A DNA stretch of 64,000 nucleotides, taken from Polyangiaceae bacterium (GTDB taxonomy: Bacteria; Myxococcota_A; Polyangia; Polyangiales; Polyangiaceae). The stretch lies in assembly GCA_022842465.1 (NCBI GenBank), contig JALHPN010000001.1, positions 87,106-151,105 on the forward strand. Reading direction: 5' to 3'. This document shows positions 7,794 through 15,956 of the stretch, piece by piece (positions within the stretch are counted from its first letter, which is position 1; each line of letters begins with the position of its first letter). Under the pieces are notes generated by a model. It was not told the origin of the DNA, searched no databases, and worked only from the letters and a program-made list of their open reading frames with translations. Made by a program: the position numbers and the translations under genes.

Positions 7794-9589
7794 GCGGGCC
7801 GGCGCTCACGGAGGCGGAGAAGGCGAAGGGGGCGCGCATCGCGCTCGGCTCGATCGGCGGCGTCGTCGCGCTCCTCACCGCGCTCGCGGGGCCCCTCGTC
7901 GGGCTCGTCGTCTTCCTCGCGCTGCTCGGCACGCCGCTCTTCGCGATCATGGGCGGCGCGAGCGAGCTCGCCTGGCTCACGCACCACGATCCGAACCACC
8001 AGTTCTTGCGGCGCATCGCGCCGGAGGTCTTCAGCTCACGCTTCGCGGGCTCGCCGATCCTCACGACGATCCCGCTCTTCACGTTCGTCGGCTACCTCAT
8101 GGCGGAGTCGAAGACGCCGGAGCGCCTCGTCCGCGCCGCCACGGCGTGGGTCGGCTGGCTCCCGGGCGGCCTCGCGATCGTGTGCGTCGTCGCGAGCGCG
8201 GTCTTCACGCTCTTCACCGGCGGCAGCGGCGTCACGATCATCGCCGTCGGCGGGCTCCTCTACCCCGCGCTCCGGCAGAAGGGGTACGACGAGAAGTTCG
8301 CGCTCGGCCTCGTCACGACGGGCGGCTCGCTCGGTCTCCTCCTCCCCTACGCGCTCCCGCTCCTCATCTACGCGATGGTCACGGGCCTGGATTTCCAGCT
8401 CGTCAACAAGGCAGTCGTCCTGCCGGGCGCGCTCGTCCTCGTCTTCTTCGCGCTCTACGCGATCTGGTACGGCGTGCGGAACAAGCTCCCGCGCGCGGAC
8501 TTCGACGCGAAGGAAGCCCTCGCCGCGACGTGGGCGTTCAAGTGGGAGCTCGGCCTCTTCGTGCTCCTCGTGATCAGCATCAAGAGCGGGATGGCCGACA
8601 TCGACGAGGCGGCAGGGCTCGTCGCGCTCTACACGCTCTTCATCGAGATGTACGTCCACAAGGATCTCTCGCTGAAGAAGGACCTCGTGAAGGTCGCGAA
8701 GGGATCGATGGCGCTCGCGGGCGCCGTCATCCTCATCCTCGCGATGGCGAACGCGCTCATCAACTACGTCGTCCAGGAGCAGATGCCAGGCAAGGTGCTC
8801 GACGCACTCCTGAAGGTCGGCCTCGACAAGACGTGGCAGTTCTTGCTCGTCATGAACGTGTTCCTCCTCGTCCTCGGGATGGTGATGGACGGTCTGTCCG
8901 CGATCCTCGTCGCGGTGCCGCTCGTCCTCCCCTTCGCGGCCCACTTCGGGCTCGGGCCGTTCCACGTCGCGATGATGTTCGTCCTGAACCTGGAGCTCGC
9001 GTTCTCGTGCCCGCCCCTCGGGTTGAACCTCTTCATCTCGAGCTTCCGCTTCAACCGGCCCGTCGTGAGCCTCTACCGGATCGCGATGCCCTTCGTCGGG
9101 CTCCTCGCGGCGGCGCTCCTCGTCATCATGTACGTACCCAGCATCTCCAACGCGCGCGTGCTGCCCGACATCGCGGAGTGGCGCGCGAAGGCGGAGGCGG
9201 AGAAGCGGCCACCGAAGGAGGCCTGGCTCCTCGAGTGCGTGCAACAGGATCGCTCGAACCCTCTCCCGTGCTCGGAAGAGGACAAGAAGGCGTACCCGGG
9301 CGGTCAGATGGCGGCCCCAGTCGATCAGCCCAAGGCCGTCGTCGTGGACGCCGGCGCGAGCGACGACGACGACGATCTCGCGGCCCTGATCGGCGGGCGT
9401 CCTTCCGGCGGTGACGCGGGCGCCACGCCCGGCGACGACTCGGAGGACGATCTCGCGGCCCTGATCGGGGGCGGCGGGAAGGACGCCGGCACGGCGACGC
9501 CTCCGCCGAAGCCGGGCGGGGGGGCGGAGACCGAGGACGATCTCGCCGACCTCATCCGGGGCGCAGGGCGGGAGGACGCCGGCAAGTGA
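7790..9589 (+). CDS. dctM: TRAP transporter large permease (DctM family) with acidic tail
   Basis: Large permease of 599 residues with many hydrophobic segments (e.g. GGSGVTIIAVGGLLYPALR, GLVTTGGSLGLLLPYALPLL, VMDGLSAILVAVPLVLPFA) typical of the DctM ion-transporter superfamily; it drives ligand uptake with an ion gradient. From about residue 520 there is a non-family tail carrying three copies of an acidic motif, DDLAALIGG, DDLAALIGG and DDLADLIRG, at about 528, 553 and 583, joined by Gly/Ala/Pro linkers. GTG start overlapping the dctQ stop; its own stop overlaps the next GTG. The tail is on the far side of the last membrane helix and its role is unknown. Confidence 0.88.
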   Translation: MSGPALTEAEKAKGARIALGSIGGVVALLTALAGPLVGLVVFLALLGTPLFAIMGGASELAWLTHHDPNHQFLRRIAPEVFSSRFAGSPILTTIPLFTFVGYLMAESKTPERLVRAATAWVGWLPGGLAIVCVVASAVFTLFTGGSGVTIIAVGGLLYPALRQKGYDEKFALGLVTTGGSLGLLLPYALPLLIYAMVTGLDFQLVNKAVVLPGALVLVFFALYAIWYGVRNKLPRADFDAKEALAATWAFKWELGLFVLLVISIKSGMADIDEAAGLVALYTLFIEMYVHKDLSLKKDLVKVAKGSMALAGAVILILAMANALINYVVQEQMPGKVLDALLKVGLDKTWQFLLVMNVFLLVLGMVMDGLSAILVAVPLVLPFAAHFGLGPFHVAMMFVLNLELAFSCPPLGLNLFISSFRFNRPVVSLYRIAMPFVGLLAAALLVIMYVPSISNARVLPDIAEWRAKAEAEKRPPKEAWLLECVQQDRSNPLPCSEEDKKAYPGGQMAAPVDQPKAVVVDAGASDDDDDLAALIGGRPSGGDAGATPGDDSEDDLAALIGGGGKDAGTATPPPKPGGGAETEDDLADLIRGAGREDAGK

Positions 9590-10464
9590 CCGAGGAGGTC
9601 GTGTTCCTCGACGACGGGTTCGTCCCGCTCGCGTCGGCGACCGTCTCGATCTTCGATCGCGGGTTCCTCTTCGCGGACGGCGTCTACGAGGTCGCGGCCG
9701 TCCTCGACGGAGAGCTCGTCGACCTAGACGCCCACCTCCTTCGCCTCGAGCGCTCGGCGAAGGAGATCGCGCTCGGACTGCCGATGTCGCGTGACGCCTT
9801 CGGGGCGACGCTCCGCGAGCTCGTGACGCGCACGGGCACGACCGAGGGCATGGTCTACCTCCAGGTGACCCGGGGCGCGACGCCGGCGCGGGATTTCGCG
9901 TTCCCCGCTCCGTCCGCGAACGTGAGGCCGACCGTCGTCGCGTTCGCGCAGACATTTCCCATCGTCCGCTCGGCGAAGGGGACGAAGGGCGTCGCGATCG
10001 TGACCGTGCCCGAGGTCCGCTGGAAGCGTCGCGACATCAAGAGCGTCGCGCTCCTCGGTCAGGTGCTCGCGCGCCAGGCCGCCGTCGAGAAGGGCGCGGC
10101 GGAGGCCTTCTTCGTGGACGAAGACGACACGATCACCGAGGGCGCCGCCTCGAACGCGTACATCGTGAAAGACGGCGTGCTCGTCACGCGGCCCCTCGGC
10201 TGGGACATCCTCCACGGCACCACGCGCGCCAGGGTGCTCGAGATCGCGCGCGCGCGCGGGATGTGCGTCGACGAGCGCGCCTTCACGCGCGACGAGCTCG
10301 CGGCGGCGGACGAGGTGTTCTACACCGGAGCCGCCGCCTTCGTGGTCCCCGCCGTCGCGGTCGACGGCCACGTCATCGGCGACGGCGCGCCCGGCCCGAT
10401 CACGCGCGCGCTCCGCGAGGCCTACATCCACGCGGTTCGCGGTCCTCGGTCCGAGCTCCGCTGA
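9586..10464 (+). CDS. D-amino-acid aminotransferase-like class IV enzyme
   Basis: PLP fold-type IV transaminase, 292 residues. The catalytic Lys is K152 in RRDIKSVALL, matching the DIKS motif of D-alanine/D-amino-acid transaminases. The cofactor-site Glu is E185 in ITEGAASNA. FDRGFLFADGVYE near the N-terminus and GWDILHGTTR later also fit the family. It interconverts D-amino acids and 2-oxo acids. A branched-chain or aminodeoxychorismate-lyase role is less likely given DIKS. GTG start overlaps the dctM stop (GTGA), placing it as the fifth gene of the TRAP operon, so it may act on the imported compound. Confidence 0.85.
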   Translation: MTEEVVFLDDGFVPLASATVSIFDRGFLFADGVYEVAAVLDGELVDLDAHLLRLERSAKEIALGLPMSRDAFGATLRELVTRTGTTEGMVYLQVTRGATPARDFAFPAPSANVRPTVVAFAQTFPIVRSAKGTKGVAIVTVPEVRWKRRDIKSVALLGQVLARQAAVEKGAAEAFFVDEDDTITEGAASNAYIVKDGVLVTRPLGWDILHGTTRARVLEIARARGMCVDERAFTRDELAAADEVFYTGAAAFVVPAVAVDGHVIGDGAPGPITRALREAYIHAVRGPRSELR

Positions 10465-10473
10465 GCTTCCGGC

Positions 10474-10492
10474 GTGCGCGGCCAGCGCGCAC
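10474..10492. terminator. G/C hairpin between convergent genes
   Basis: GTGCGCG (10474-10480) pairs with CGCGCAC (10486-10492) around GCCAG, sitting exactly between two converging stop codons. No U tract; possibly a bidirectional stop or 3'-end protector. Confidence 0.4.
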
Positions 10493-10494
10493 CG

Positions 10495-11136
10495 TCAGTC
10501 GCTGTCGCGGCCCTTGTCGCGACCCGACGTGTGCGCGACAGGCTCGTTCAAGCGTACCCGTGCGATCCCGATGGGATCGGTCGAGAACCGCTCCGAGACG
10601 GCAACGCGATGCTCCGCGGGCCCCGCGTAGTCGGAGGCCGCGACCTGACGGACGACGTCCATGTCGATGTCGAGCGGGAGCAGGCCTCTCATCGTCTCGA
10701 GGCACGACACCTCGGTGGCCGAGAGCGTGCACTCCGCCGTACCGACGGGACCTGTCAGTCGCGCGGTCTGAGTGCTTCGGTCGATCGGTCCGATGAACTC
10801 GACGCGCATCTTGTCCGTGCCGACGAGTCCGAGGGGGAGGTCGTACTCGAGCGTGGCCGTGTCGCCGACGACGCGCCACGTGATCTCCGCGACCCGGTAG
10901 GACGCGGCAGGCGCGAGCTCGGGGGAGACGATGGGGACCTCGTAGACACCCGCAAAGTCCTCGGCGCCGGGCGTGGCCGGCACCGACGTGGCCGGAGCCC
11001 CGCTCGCTCCTCCACCGTTGCCCTCGGTAGCTCGTTCTCCGCCGTTGGCCCCGGCGGTCTCGGTCTCGGTCGAGCCGCCGAACTGCGCGCATCCGGTGAC
11101 CGCGAGGACGAGGACGAGCGTTGCGGTGCGCCACAT
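10495..11136 (-). CDS. Lipoprotein of unknown function
   Basis: About 213 residues. MWRTATLVLVLAVTGC gives a clean lipobox (VTGC). A Thr/Gly/Ala-rich linker of about 35 residues follows, then a beta-rich globular domain (e.g. YRVAEITWRVVGDTATLEYD) with a few Cys residues. I do not recognise the domain. The ATG at 11136 is chosen because it starts the signal peptide; a TAGGGC lies 8 nt upstream, in line with leaderless initiation. Converges with the aminotransferase gene and is read in the same direction as the next small Cys-rich lipoprotein, 38 bp upstream. Confidence 0.65.
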   Translation of the reverse strand: MWRTATLVLVLAVTGCAQFGGSTETETAGANGGERATEGNGGGASGAPATSVPATPGAEDFAGVYEVPIVSPELAPAASYRVAEITWRVVGDTATLEYDLPLGLVGTDKMRVEFIGPIDRSTQTARLTGPVGTAECTLSATEVSCLETMRGLLPLDIDMDVVRQVAASDYAGPAEHRVAVSERFSTDPIGIARVRLNEPVAHTSGRDKGRDSD

Positions 11137-11174
11137 GGGACGTGGCCCTAGCACGTGATGGGGACCCACGCTCG

Positions 11175-11573
11175 TCACCGGCCCTTGCCGCTCCGATGAG
11201 CCTTGCAGAAGGACGTCGTGACCCCGTGCTCCGTCTCGACCTCGCATTCGAGTCCCGGCCCGCAATCGGCGTCCGACGTGCACGACGCCGCGCTCGACGG
11301 GCTCGTTCCGGAGTCACCGTCGTCCTCTGCCCCGGCGTCATGGCCGTTACCCGGGCTCGCGTCGCCGCTGCGGCCGTGGGACCTGCAGTAGCTCGTCGTG
11401 CGTTCGATCTCGCACTCGTATCCCGAGGGGCAGTCCGTGTCCGCGGCGCAGCGAACGTCGAGGACCACCGAGTCGTCGCGACGCCCGAAGAGCTCGTCAG
11501 GCGACGAGGCGCTGCATGCTGCCCCCTGGAGCGAGACGAAGACGGCGGCGAAGGCGAGGCTGCGATGAAGCAT
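11175..11573 (-). CDS. Small Cys-rich lipoprotein with two repeats
   Basis: About 132 residues with a signal peptide ending in LQGAACSAS. The mature protein has two similar Cys-rich units, CAADTDCPSGYECEIE and CTSDADCGPGLECEVE, each followed by a further Cys (YCRSHG, FCKAH). They are separated by a Gly/Asp/Ser linker and followed by a basic tail. Such units are common in secreted myxobacterial proteins and are probably disulfide-stapled in the periplasm. AAGGAG is placed about 8 nt before the ATG at 11573, supporting this start over one 17 codons upstream. Divergent from the regulator gene at 11730, so both probably share the 156-bp control region. Confidence 0.68.
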   Translation of the reverse strand: MLHRSLAFAAVFVSLQGAACSASSPDELFGRRDDSVVLDVRCAADTDCPSGYECEIERTTSYCRSHGRSGDASPGNGHDAGAEDDGDSGTSPSSAASCTSDADCGPGLECEVETEHGVTTSFCKAHRSGKGR

Positions 11574-11648
11574 GAAGAATCTCCTTGATGGTGACGGCGC
11601 TGGAGCGCCGACGAGAGAGACCATGCGGCGCCCGCGGCGCAGCGACGA

Positions 11649-11663
11649 GTTTCGGCGCGAAAC
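11649..11663. promoter_or_regulatory. Inverted repeat in divergent region
   Basis: GTTTCG and CGAAAC flank GCG, a perfect 6-3-6 inverted repeat between the small lipoprotein gene and the regulator gene. A plausible operator; nothing else supports it. Confidence 0.35.
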
Positions 11664-11677
11664 CCGAGCGATGCGGA

Positions 11678-11727
11678 AGACGCAATAGTGGCGAAATAGA
11701 CATAGTTACTTGCAGATAATCGCGTCA
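11678..11727 (+). promoter_or_regulatory. A/T-rich control site A upstream of the regulator
   Basis: A half-site AGACGCAA at 11678-11685 and TCGCGTCA at 11720-11727 lie with starts 42 bp apart in an island far richer in A/T than its surroundings. GATAAT at 11715-11720 could be a -10 box. The right half-site ends 2 nt before ATG 11730. The same arrangement recurs at 14961-15010, so this is probably a regulator-binding or alternative-sigma site. Confidence 0.45.
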
Positions 11728-11729
11728 CA

Positions 11730-13613
11730 ATGGAGGGCATGGCGCGCGCGCGGACGAACCGAGCCGTCGTGGGCGCGACACCCCTCGCCAGCGCTTTCTT
11801 CTCGGGTCGGTACGCCGAGGTCGTAGGTGCGACCTTCGAGGTCGGAGGCGGGGATGACGTCGACGCAGCCTTCGTCGTCGGAGCGCTCGCCTTCCTTGGG
11901 CGCGTCGAGGACGCAGAGACGTGCTTCGACACGTACCGCAAGCGCGCGGCCCCCGCGGACGCGCGCACGCTCGCCGCGTCGCGCTTCTTCCTCGGCGTCG
12001 CCTACGCGCGCGCGGGGGCCTTCGAGCGTGCGCACGCGCTGCTCGTGCAGGGGGCTCTCGCGCGCGTACGCACGCGAGACGCGTGGGCGGCGGCCTTCGC
12101 GCTCCAGGGGCTCGCGGTCCATCGCTACTTCACGGGTCGCTATCGGACCGCGGCGCGCCACGCGCAGCGCGCATCGCGCGCCGCCCACGAGGCGCGCGTC
12201 GCATACGTGCAGATGATCGCCACCGATCTGCGCGGTCACGCGCTCGTGCAGCTGGGGCTCCTCAGCGCAGGCCTCGCGGTCCTCGAGCGCGCGAGTCTTC
12301 ACGCCGAGCGAATGGGACTCGGGATGAACGCCTTCGCCATCACGTGTTCCATGGCGACATACTCGGCGCGCTTCCTCGCTCGCCCCGCGGCGCTCGAGCG
12401 GCTCCGTGAGCTCCTGCGCCTCACGGCGCACGACTCGTACACGCGCCGCGCCCTTCTGACCGAGGAAGCGATCGTGCTCGCGTTTCGCGGCCAGAGAACC
12501 GAAGCGGAACGCTCTCTGGCGTTGGCGGACGACGACGCGCTTCGTCAGGACGCAAGACGGGCGAAGGTCGCGAGCCTCCTCGCACGGCTCTGGGTGGCGC
12601 GCTTCTCGAGTCCGGCGGTGGACTGCGACGCGCTGCTCGCGCGGGCGCGAGCCGTGGCGGACGACGAGGACGTGGCCTACCAGGCCGAGCTCCTCGGCTT
12701 CGAGGCATTCATCGCGCGCGCGACGGCGGACGAGCCGCGTCGTCTCCGTGCGCTGGACGACCTCCGCGCGCTCGCCCAGAAGCGCGAGCACCATCGCGCC
12801 CGCGCGGCGCTCGAGCAGTTCGACGACGCCCCGGCGCTCGTGCGCGCGATGCCGGAGGACGAAATCACGCCGCTGCTCCGGGCGGCGGTGACGCGGGATA
12901 CGCGCCTTCTACCGAAGATCCTCGAGCTCGGGGCCAACGGCCTCGTCCCGGAGCTGCTCGGGCTCGCGCCATCGCGTCGAGTGCTCCTCCTCGCCGCCGA
13001 GAACGCGCTCGTCGTCGAAGACGCCGGCGACGTGTTCGTGAAGCCGAACCCGCCACGCTGGTCTCAGGCGCTGCTTCGCCTGCTCGCCCGAGGGGCCGCG
13101 TCGAAAGAGCAGATCGTCGCGGCGCTCTGGGGGCTGCGCGTCTACCGTCCCGAGCGGCACGACGCCCTGGTCCGCACCACGATCCACCGGCTGCGAGCCC
13201 TCCTCGCGCCGCGAGGGAACTGGATCGCCGTCACCGAGCTCGGGTACGGCGCGACGGTTCCGGTCCTCGCGTTCGGGGCGGCGGAGACCTCGCTGTCGAG
13301 CTTCGAGATCGCGATGGACGCTCCGTTCCTCGACGAGGTCGTGCCTCGCGGAGCTCGCGGCCTGCGCGCGGGTCCGCCGGCCCATTCGCCGACCTTGCCT
13401 GCGCGTGACCAGGCGAGCACCCTCGCGAGCTCGCCCGAAGCGAGGGTGCTGGAGCACCTGGCTCGTTCGGAGCCGCGTTCGGTGACGGAGCTCGCGCGAC
13501 GTCTCGGACTGTCGTCGAGCACCGTCCTGCGGGCGCTCCGCCGGCTCCTCCGCGCAAAGCGCGTGGCCCGTGCGGGGCACGCGCGCGCGACGCGCTACCG
13601 CGCGCTCGACTGA
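11730..13613 (+). CDS. TPR-like regulator with two C-terminal DNA-binding domains
   Basis: About 627 residues. Residues ~1-400 are Ala/Leu/Arg-rich helical hairpins of TPR type (e.g. FFLGVAYARAGAFERAHALL). Residues ~440-515 form a winged-helix-like region (EQIVAALWGLRVYRPERH, then VRTTIHRLRALL) similar to OmpR/transcriptional-activator DNA-binding domains. The last ~60 residues form a second HTH (SVTELARRLGLSSSTVLRAL followed by a basic wing). It is likely a transcription factor sensing through the TPR part. ATG 11730 lies right after the control site; ATG 11739 is possible, but GGAGGG is only one base from it. It lies beside lipoprotein genes that may be its targets. Ligand unknown. Confidence 0.72.
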   Translation: MEGMARARTNRAVVGATPLASAFFSGRYAEVVGATFEVGGGDDVDAAFVVGALAFLGRVEDAETCFDTYRKRAAPADARTLAASRFFLGVAYARAGAFERAHALLVQGALARVRTRDAWAAAFALQGLAVHRYFTGRYRTAARHAQRASRAAHEARVAYVQMIATDLRGHALVQLGLLSAGLAVLERASLHAERMGLGMNAFAITCSMATYSARFLARPAALERLRELLRLTAHDSYTRRALLTEEAIVLAFRGQRTEAERSLALADDDALRQDARRAKVASLLARLWVARFSSPAVDCDALLARARAVADDEDVAYQAELLGFEAFIARATADEPRRLRALDDLRALAQKREHHRARAALEQFDDAPALVRAMPEDEITPLLRAAVTRDTRLLPKILELGANGLVPELLGLAPSRRVLLLAAENALVVEDAGDVFVKPNPPRWSQALLRLLARGAASKEQIVAALWGLRVYRPERHDALVRTTIHRLRALLAPRGNWIAVTELGYGATVPVLAFGAAETSLSSFEIAMDAPFLDEVVPRGARGLRAGPPAHSPTLPARDQASTLASSPEARVLEHLARSEPRSVTELARRLGLSSSTVLRALRRLLRAKRVARAGHARATRYRALD

Positions 13614-13653
13614 CGCGCGAGGCCGTCCGCGCCGCGTGACGCCGCAGCGTCGG

Positions 13654-14811
13654 TCATTCGAACTGGTGCTCGGTCGCCTCGGTCAGCTCGAGCGCGGAAT
13701 CGGACTTCTCGAGCACGAACCGGCAGTGGTCCGTCGTGCAGTCGAAAGTGTGCCCCGCGCCGCCGAAGGTGAAGCTCTTCTGACCCGTGAAGGTGAAGAA
13801 GTCGTCGAGCTGCGTCTTCAGCTGCGCGCTTCGCGAGCGATTGAGCTCGACGACGTACTGGCTCGGGGTCTCACCAAAGCGGTCGAAGTCGCCGACGCGA
13901 TGGATGTTGCCCGAGGACTTGATGCTCAGAAAGAGTCCCGTCTTGTAGCGATTGCAGTATTGGATGCCGTTTCTGCAGTCCGTGCCGACGAAGGACCCGA
14001 ACGGGGCGAGGTGGGCGTTGGGCCCCTGCGCCGCCTGGAACGCAACGAAGGGGTTGCCGGGGATGGCGGGCGGCGGAGCGTCCGCGCTGAAGCTCCGCTT
14101 CCACTCCCAGTAGAGGGAGAACGGCTTGTCGCTCCACACGGCGCCGGGGAGTGCCGGCAGTCGCGTCGCGACGCCGCTCTCGCAGTAGCGAACGGTCGCG
14201 GCCATGGGCGACTGGGCGAGGACGTCGGCGAGAGCCCCCACCTTCTCGCGAAAGAGCTCTCGTCGGTACGTTCGGACGTCGTCCGTGTCCCTCCAGGTGA
14301 ACGGGCCGTAGTTGTGGGTCGAGTAGGTCTGCTGCGCGCCGTGCGTGCAGCCGATGATGGTCTGCTTCGGGGTGTCGAGCGTCAGCCACAGCCGGAGCAC
14401 CCCTCCGGCCTCCGCGGTCGACCTCGAGGTGCTCGTGACGGCGCGGATGCGGTGGTAGCCGGCCTCGAGGCGCGTCTCGCTGGGGTCGAGGTACAGCCAG
14501 CAGGAGGTGTCCTCCCAGGGACCCGCGGGCGGGCGGATGGAGGACGCGTGCAGCTCGTAGCCGAGCCCGAGCCCTACACCGTGGAAAGCGCCTTGCGCCG
14601 GGTTCACGACGTAGTCTTGCGGGACCCAGATCTGGTCGTCGACTTGCGGCATGATGACCGTCGTCGGGGCCGCGACGACGGGACACGGCGGGGTCGACGT
14701 CAGCTCGTGCGTCGAGGTCGCGGCGTCGTCCGCATCCTCGACCGCGCACGAGGTCGCGGCGAGCAAGAGTCCAGAGCCGAGCGCTCGAAGTCCCAGACGA
14801 CGAAGAACCAT
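13654..14811 (-). CDS. Secreted lipoprotein of unknown function
   Basis: About 385 residues. MVLRRLGLRALGSGLLLAATSC ends in a lipobox Cys. The mature protein is a large beta-rich domain with scattered Cys residues (e.g. CWLYLDPSETRLEAGYHRIRA, IIGCTHGAQQTYSTHNYG). I do not recognise the family. ATG 14811 is favoured over ATG 14823 because GGAGG lies about 6 nt before it. Its promoter region is the A/T-rich control site at 14959-15012, shared with the divergent gene at 15068. It converges with the regulator gene, with only 40 bp between stops, in which GACGC and GCGTC form a small hairpin (13638-13651). Confidence 0.68.
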   Translation of the reverse strand: MVLRRLGLRALGSGLLLAATSCAVEDADDAATSTHELTSTPPCPVVAAPTTVIMPQVDDQIWVPQDYVVNPAQGAFHGVGLGLGYELHASSIRPPAGPWEDTSCWLYLDPSETRLEAGYHRIRAVTSTSRSTAEAGGVLRLWLTLDTPKQTIIGCTHGAQQTYSTHNYGPFTWRDTDDVRTYRRELFREKVGALADVLAQSPMAATVRYCESGVATRLPALPGAVWSDKPFSLYWEWKRSFSADAPPPAIPGNPFVAFQAAQGPNAHLAPFGSFVGTDCRNGIQYCNRYKTGLFLSIKSSGNIHRVGDFDRFGETPSQYVVELNRSRSAQLKTQLDDFFTFTGQKSFTFGGAGHTFDCTTDHCRFVLEKSDSALELTEATEHQFE

Positions 14812-14958
14812 TTCAGCCTCCATGGAATCGTTCGGCCGTTCCCGGCCCTTGCGGGACGTCGGCGCAGCCGCTCCGGCGGGCTGCCGGCGCGGAGCCCCTC
14901 CTTCGCGCACGGCGCGGGCGCAGGCGAGTATCCGGACGTGACAAGCGAGTGCATGAAA

Positions 14959-15012
14959 CATGACGCGATTGTCATTATGTTGTAAACATATCGACACTTT
15001 AGTCGCGTCATG
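14959..15012. promoter_or_regulatory. A/T-rich control site B with nested inverted repeats
   Basis: CATGACGCGA (14959-14968) and TCGCGTCATG (15003-15012) are perfect 10-bp inverted repeats. Inside them ATGTT-GTA-AACAT (14977-14989) is a perfect palindrome, flanked by TGTC (14970) and GACA (14993) about the same axis. The block lies between divergent lipoprotein genes and contrasts with the G/C-rich surroundings. It matches site A in half-site sequence and in the 42-bp half-site spacing. Confidence 0.55.
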
Positions 15013-15067
15013 CTGGCCGGTCTTGCCGCGGCCAGCGCCCCTGGAGCGCTGCGCGAGGGGGGCTACG

Positions 15068-15901
15068 ATGCCGCCGATGCGCGTCACGTCTCCGGTCGTC
15101 CTCGCCCTCTCGGGACTGACTTGCCTCGTCCTCGCGTCGTCCGTGCCGGCGTGCGGCTCGGGCGATCCCGGGGCGGGGAGCGTGGGCACGGCCGACGGCG
15201 GGGGCGCGTCGTCGTCTTCGTCGTCTTCGTCATCCGCGTCGAGCGCGTCGTCCTCGAGCGGGGACGCCGCGCCAGAGGCGCCGTTCTGCGCGTCGCTCGG
15301 CGTGACCGTGACCTTCTGCGAGGACTTCGACGACGGGATGCTCCCGACGATCGGAGACGTTCAGGTCGACCCCGGCGGGGCGGTCGCGCTCGCCGACGGC
15401 GTCTCGCGCTCGAGGCCGACGAGCGCCCGCATCACGTCTGCGCCGGCGCAGGGCGGCTTCACCAACGCCCTCCTCCGCGTGCCGGCCGACGGTCCCGCCT
15501 CGCCGGCGCGCTTCACGACCGGGTTCGCCTATCGTGCCGAGGCCGCGACGCCGGCAGGGACCTTCGTCGTGCTCCGCGTCTTTCTCTCGGCGACCCACCA
15601 GCTCACGCTCGAGCTCGCGTCGGCCGACGGCCCCGTCCTCCGCGAGATCGACGCGGGAGGCGTCGACGAGACGACCCCGCTCCCCGCTTCGATGATGCCG
15701 CTCGCAGGTGCGTGGACGCGCTTCGAGCTCGACGTCGACCTCACCGCGAAGGCGCTGGTCCTGAAAGCCGGCGCCGCGTCCGTGAACGCGACGCTCGGCG
15801 GCACGACGACCGGCCTCTACGCCGCGAGCTTCGGCCTCACGACCGACGCGGCCGCGAGCGTCGTCACCCACTACGACGACCTCGCGATCGCTTTGCGCTG
15901 A
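15068..15901 (+). CDS. Ser-rich-linker lipoprotein with beta-sandwich-like domain
   Basis: About 277 residues. A signal peptide with Cys in SVPACGSG is followed by a Ser-rich linker of about 20 residues, encoded largely by TCG/TCT/AGC repeats and so prone to length change. The ~200-residue globular domain (FCEDFDDGM, then alternating beta strands ending VVTHYDDLAIAL) resembles concanavalin/LamG-like sandwich domains of secreted myxobacterial proteins. A GAGGGGGG stretch just upstream supports ATG 15068; ATG 15077 is the alternative. Divergent from the 13654-14811 gene across control site B. Carbohydrate binding is possible but unproven. Confidence 0.65.
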   Translation: MPPMRVTSPVVLALSGLTCLVLASSVPACGSGDPGAGSVGTADGGGASSSSSSSSSASSASSSSGDAAPEAPFCASLGVTVTFCEDFDDGMLPTIGDVQVDPGGAVALADGVSRSRPTSARITSAPAQGGFTNALLRVPADGPASPARFTTGFAYRAEAATPAGTFVVLRVFLSATHQLTLELASADGPVLREIDAGGVDETTPLPASMMPLAGAWTRFELDVDLTAKALVLKAGAASVNATLGGTTTGLYAASFGLTTDAAASVVTHYDDLAIALR

Positions 15902-15933
15902 CGGCTGTCCGGCGAGCGTCCGAGATCGGAGGC

Positions 15934-15954
15934 CCGCGCGACCGCTGCGCGCGG
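15934..15954. terminator. G/C hairpin between convergent genes
   Basis: CCGCGCG (15934-15940) pairs with CGCGCGG (15948-15954) around ACCGCTG, just before the stop of the 15957 gene on the other strand. No U tract. Confidence 0.4.
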
Positions 15955-15956
15955 CG

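Noticed and set aside
14980..15003. Ordinary sigma-70 promoter within control site B
   Set aside because: TTGTAA-like and TTGTCA-like hexamers are present but no -10 falls at proper spacing on either strand.
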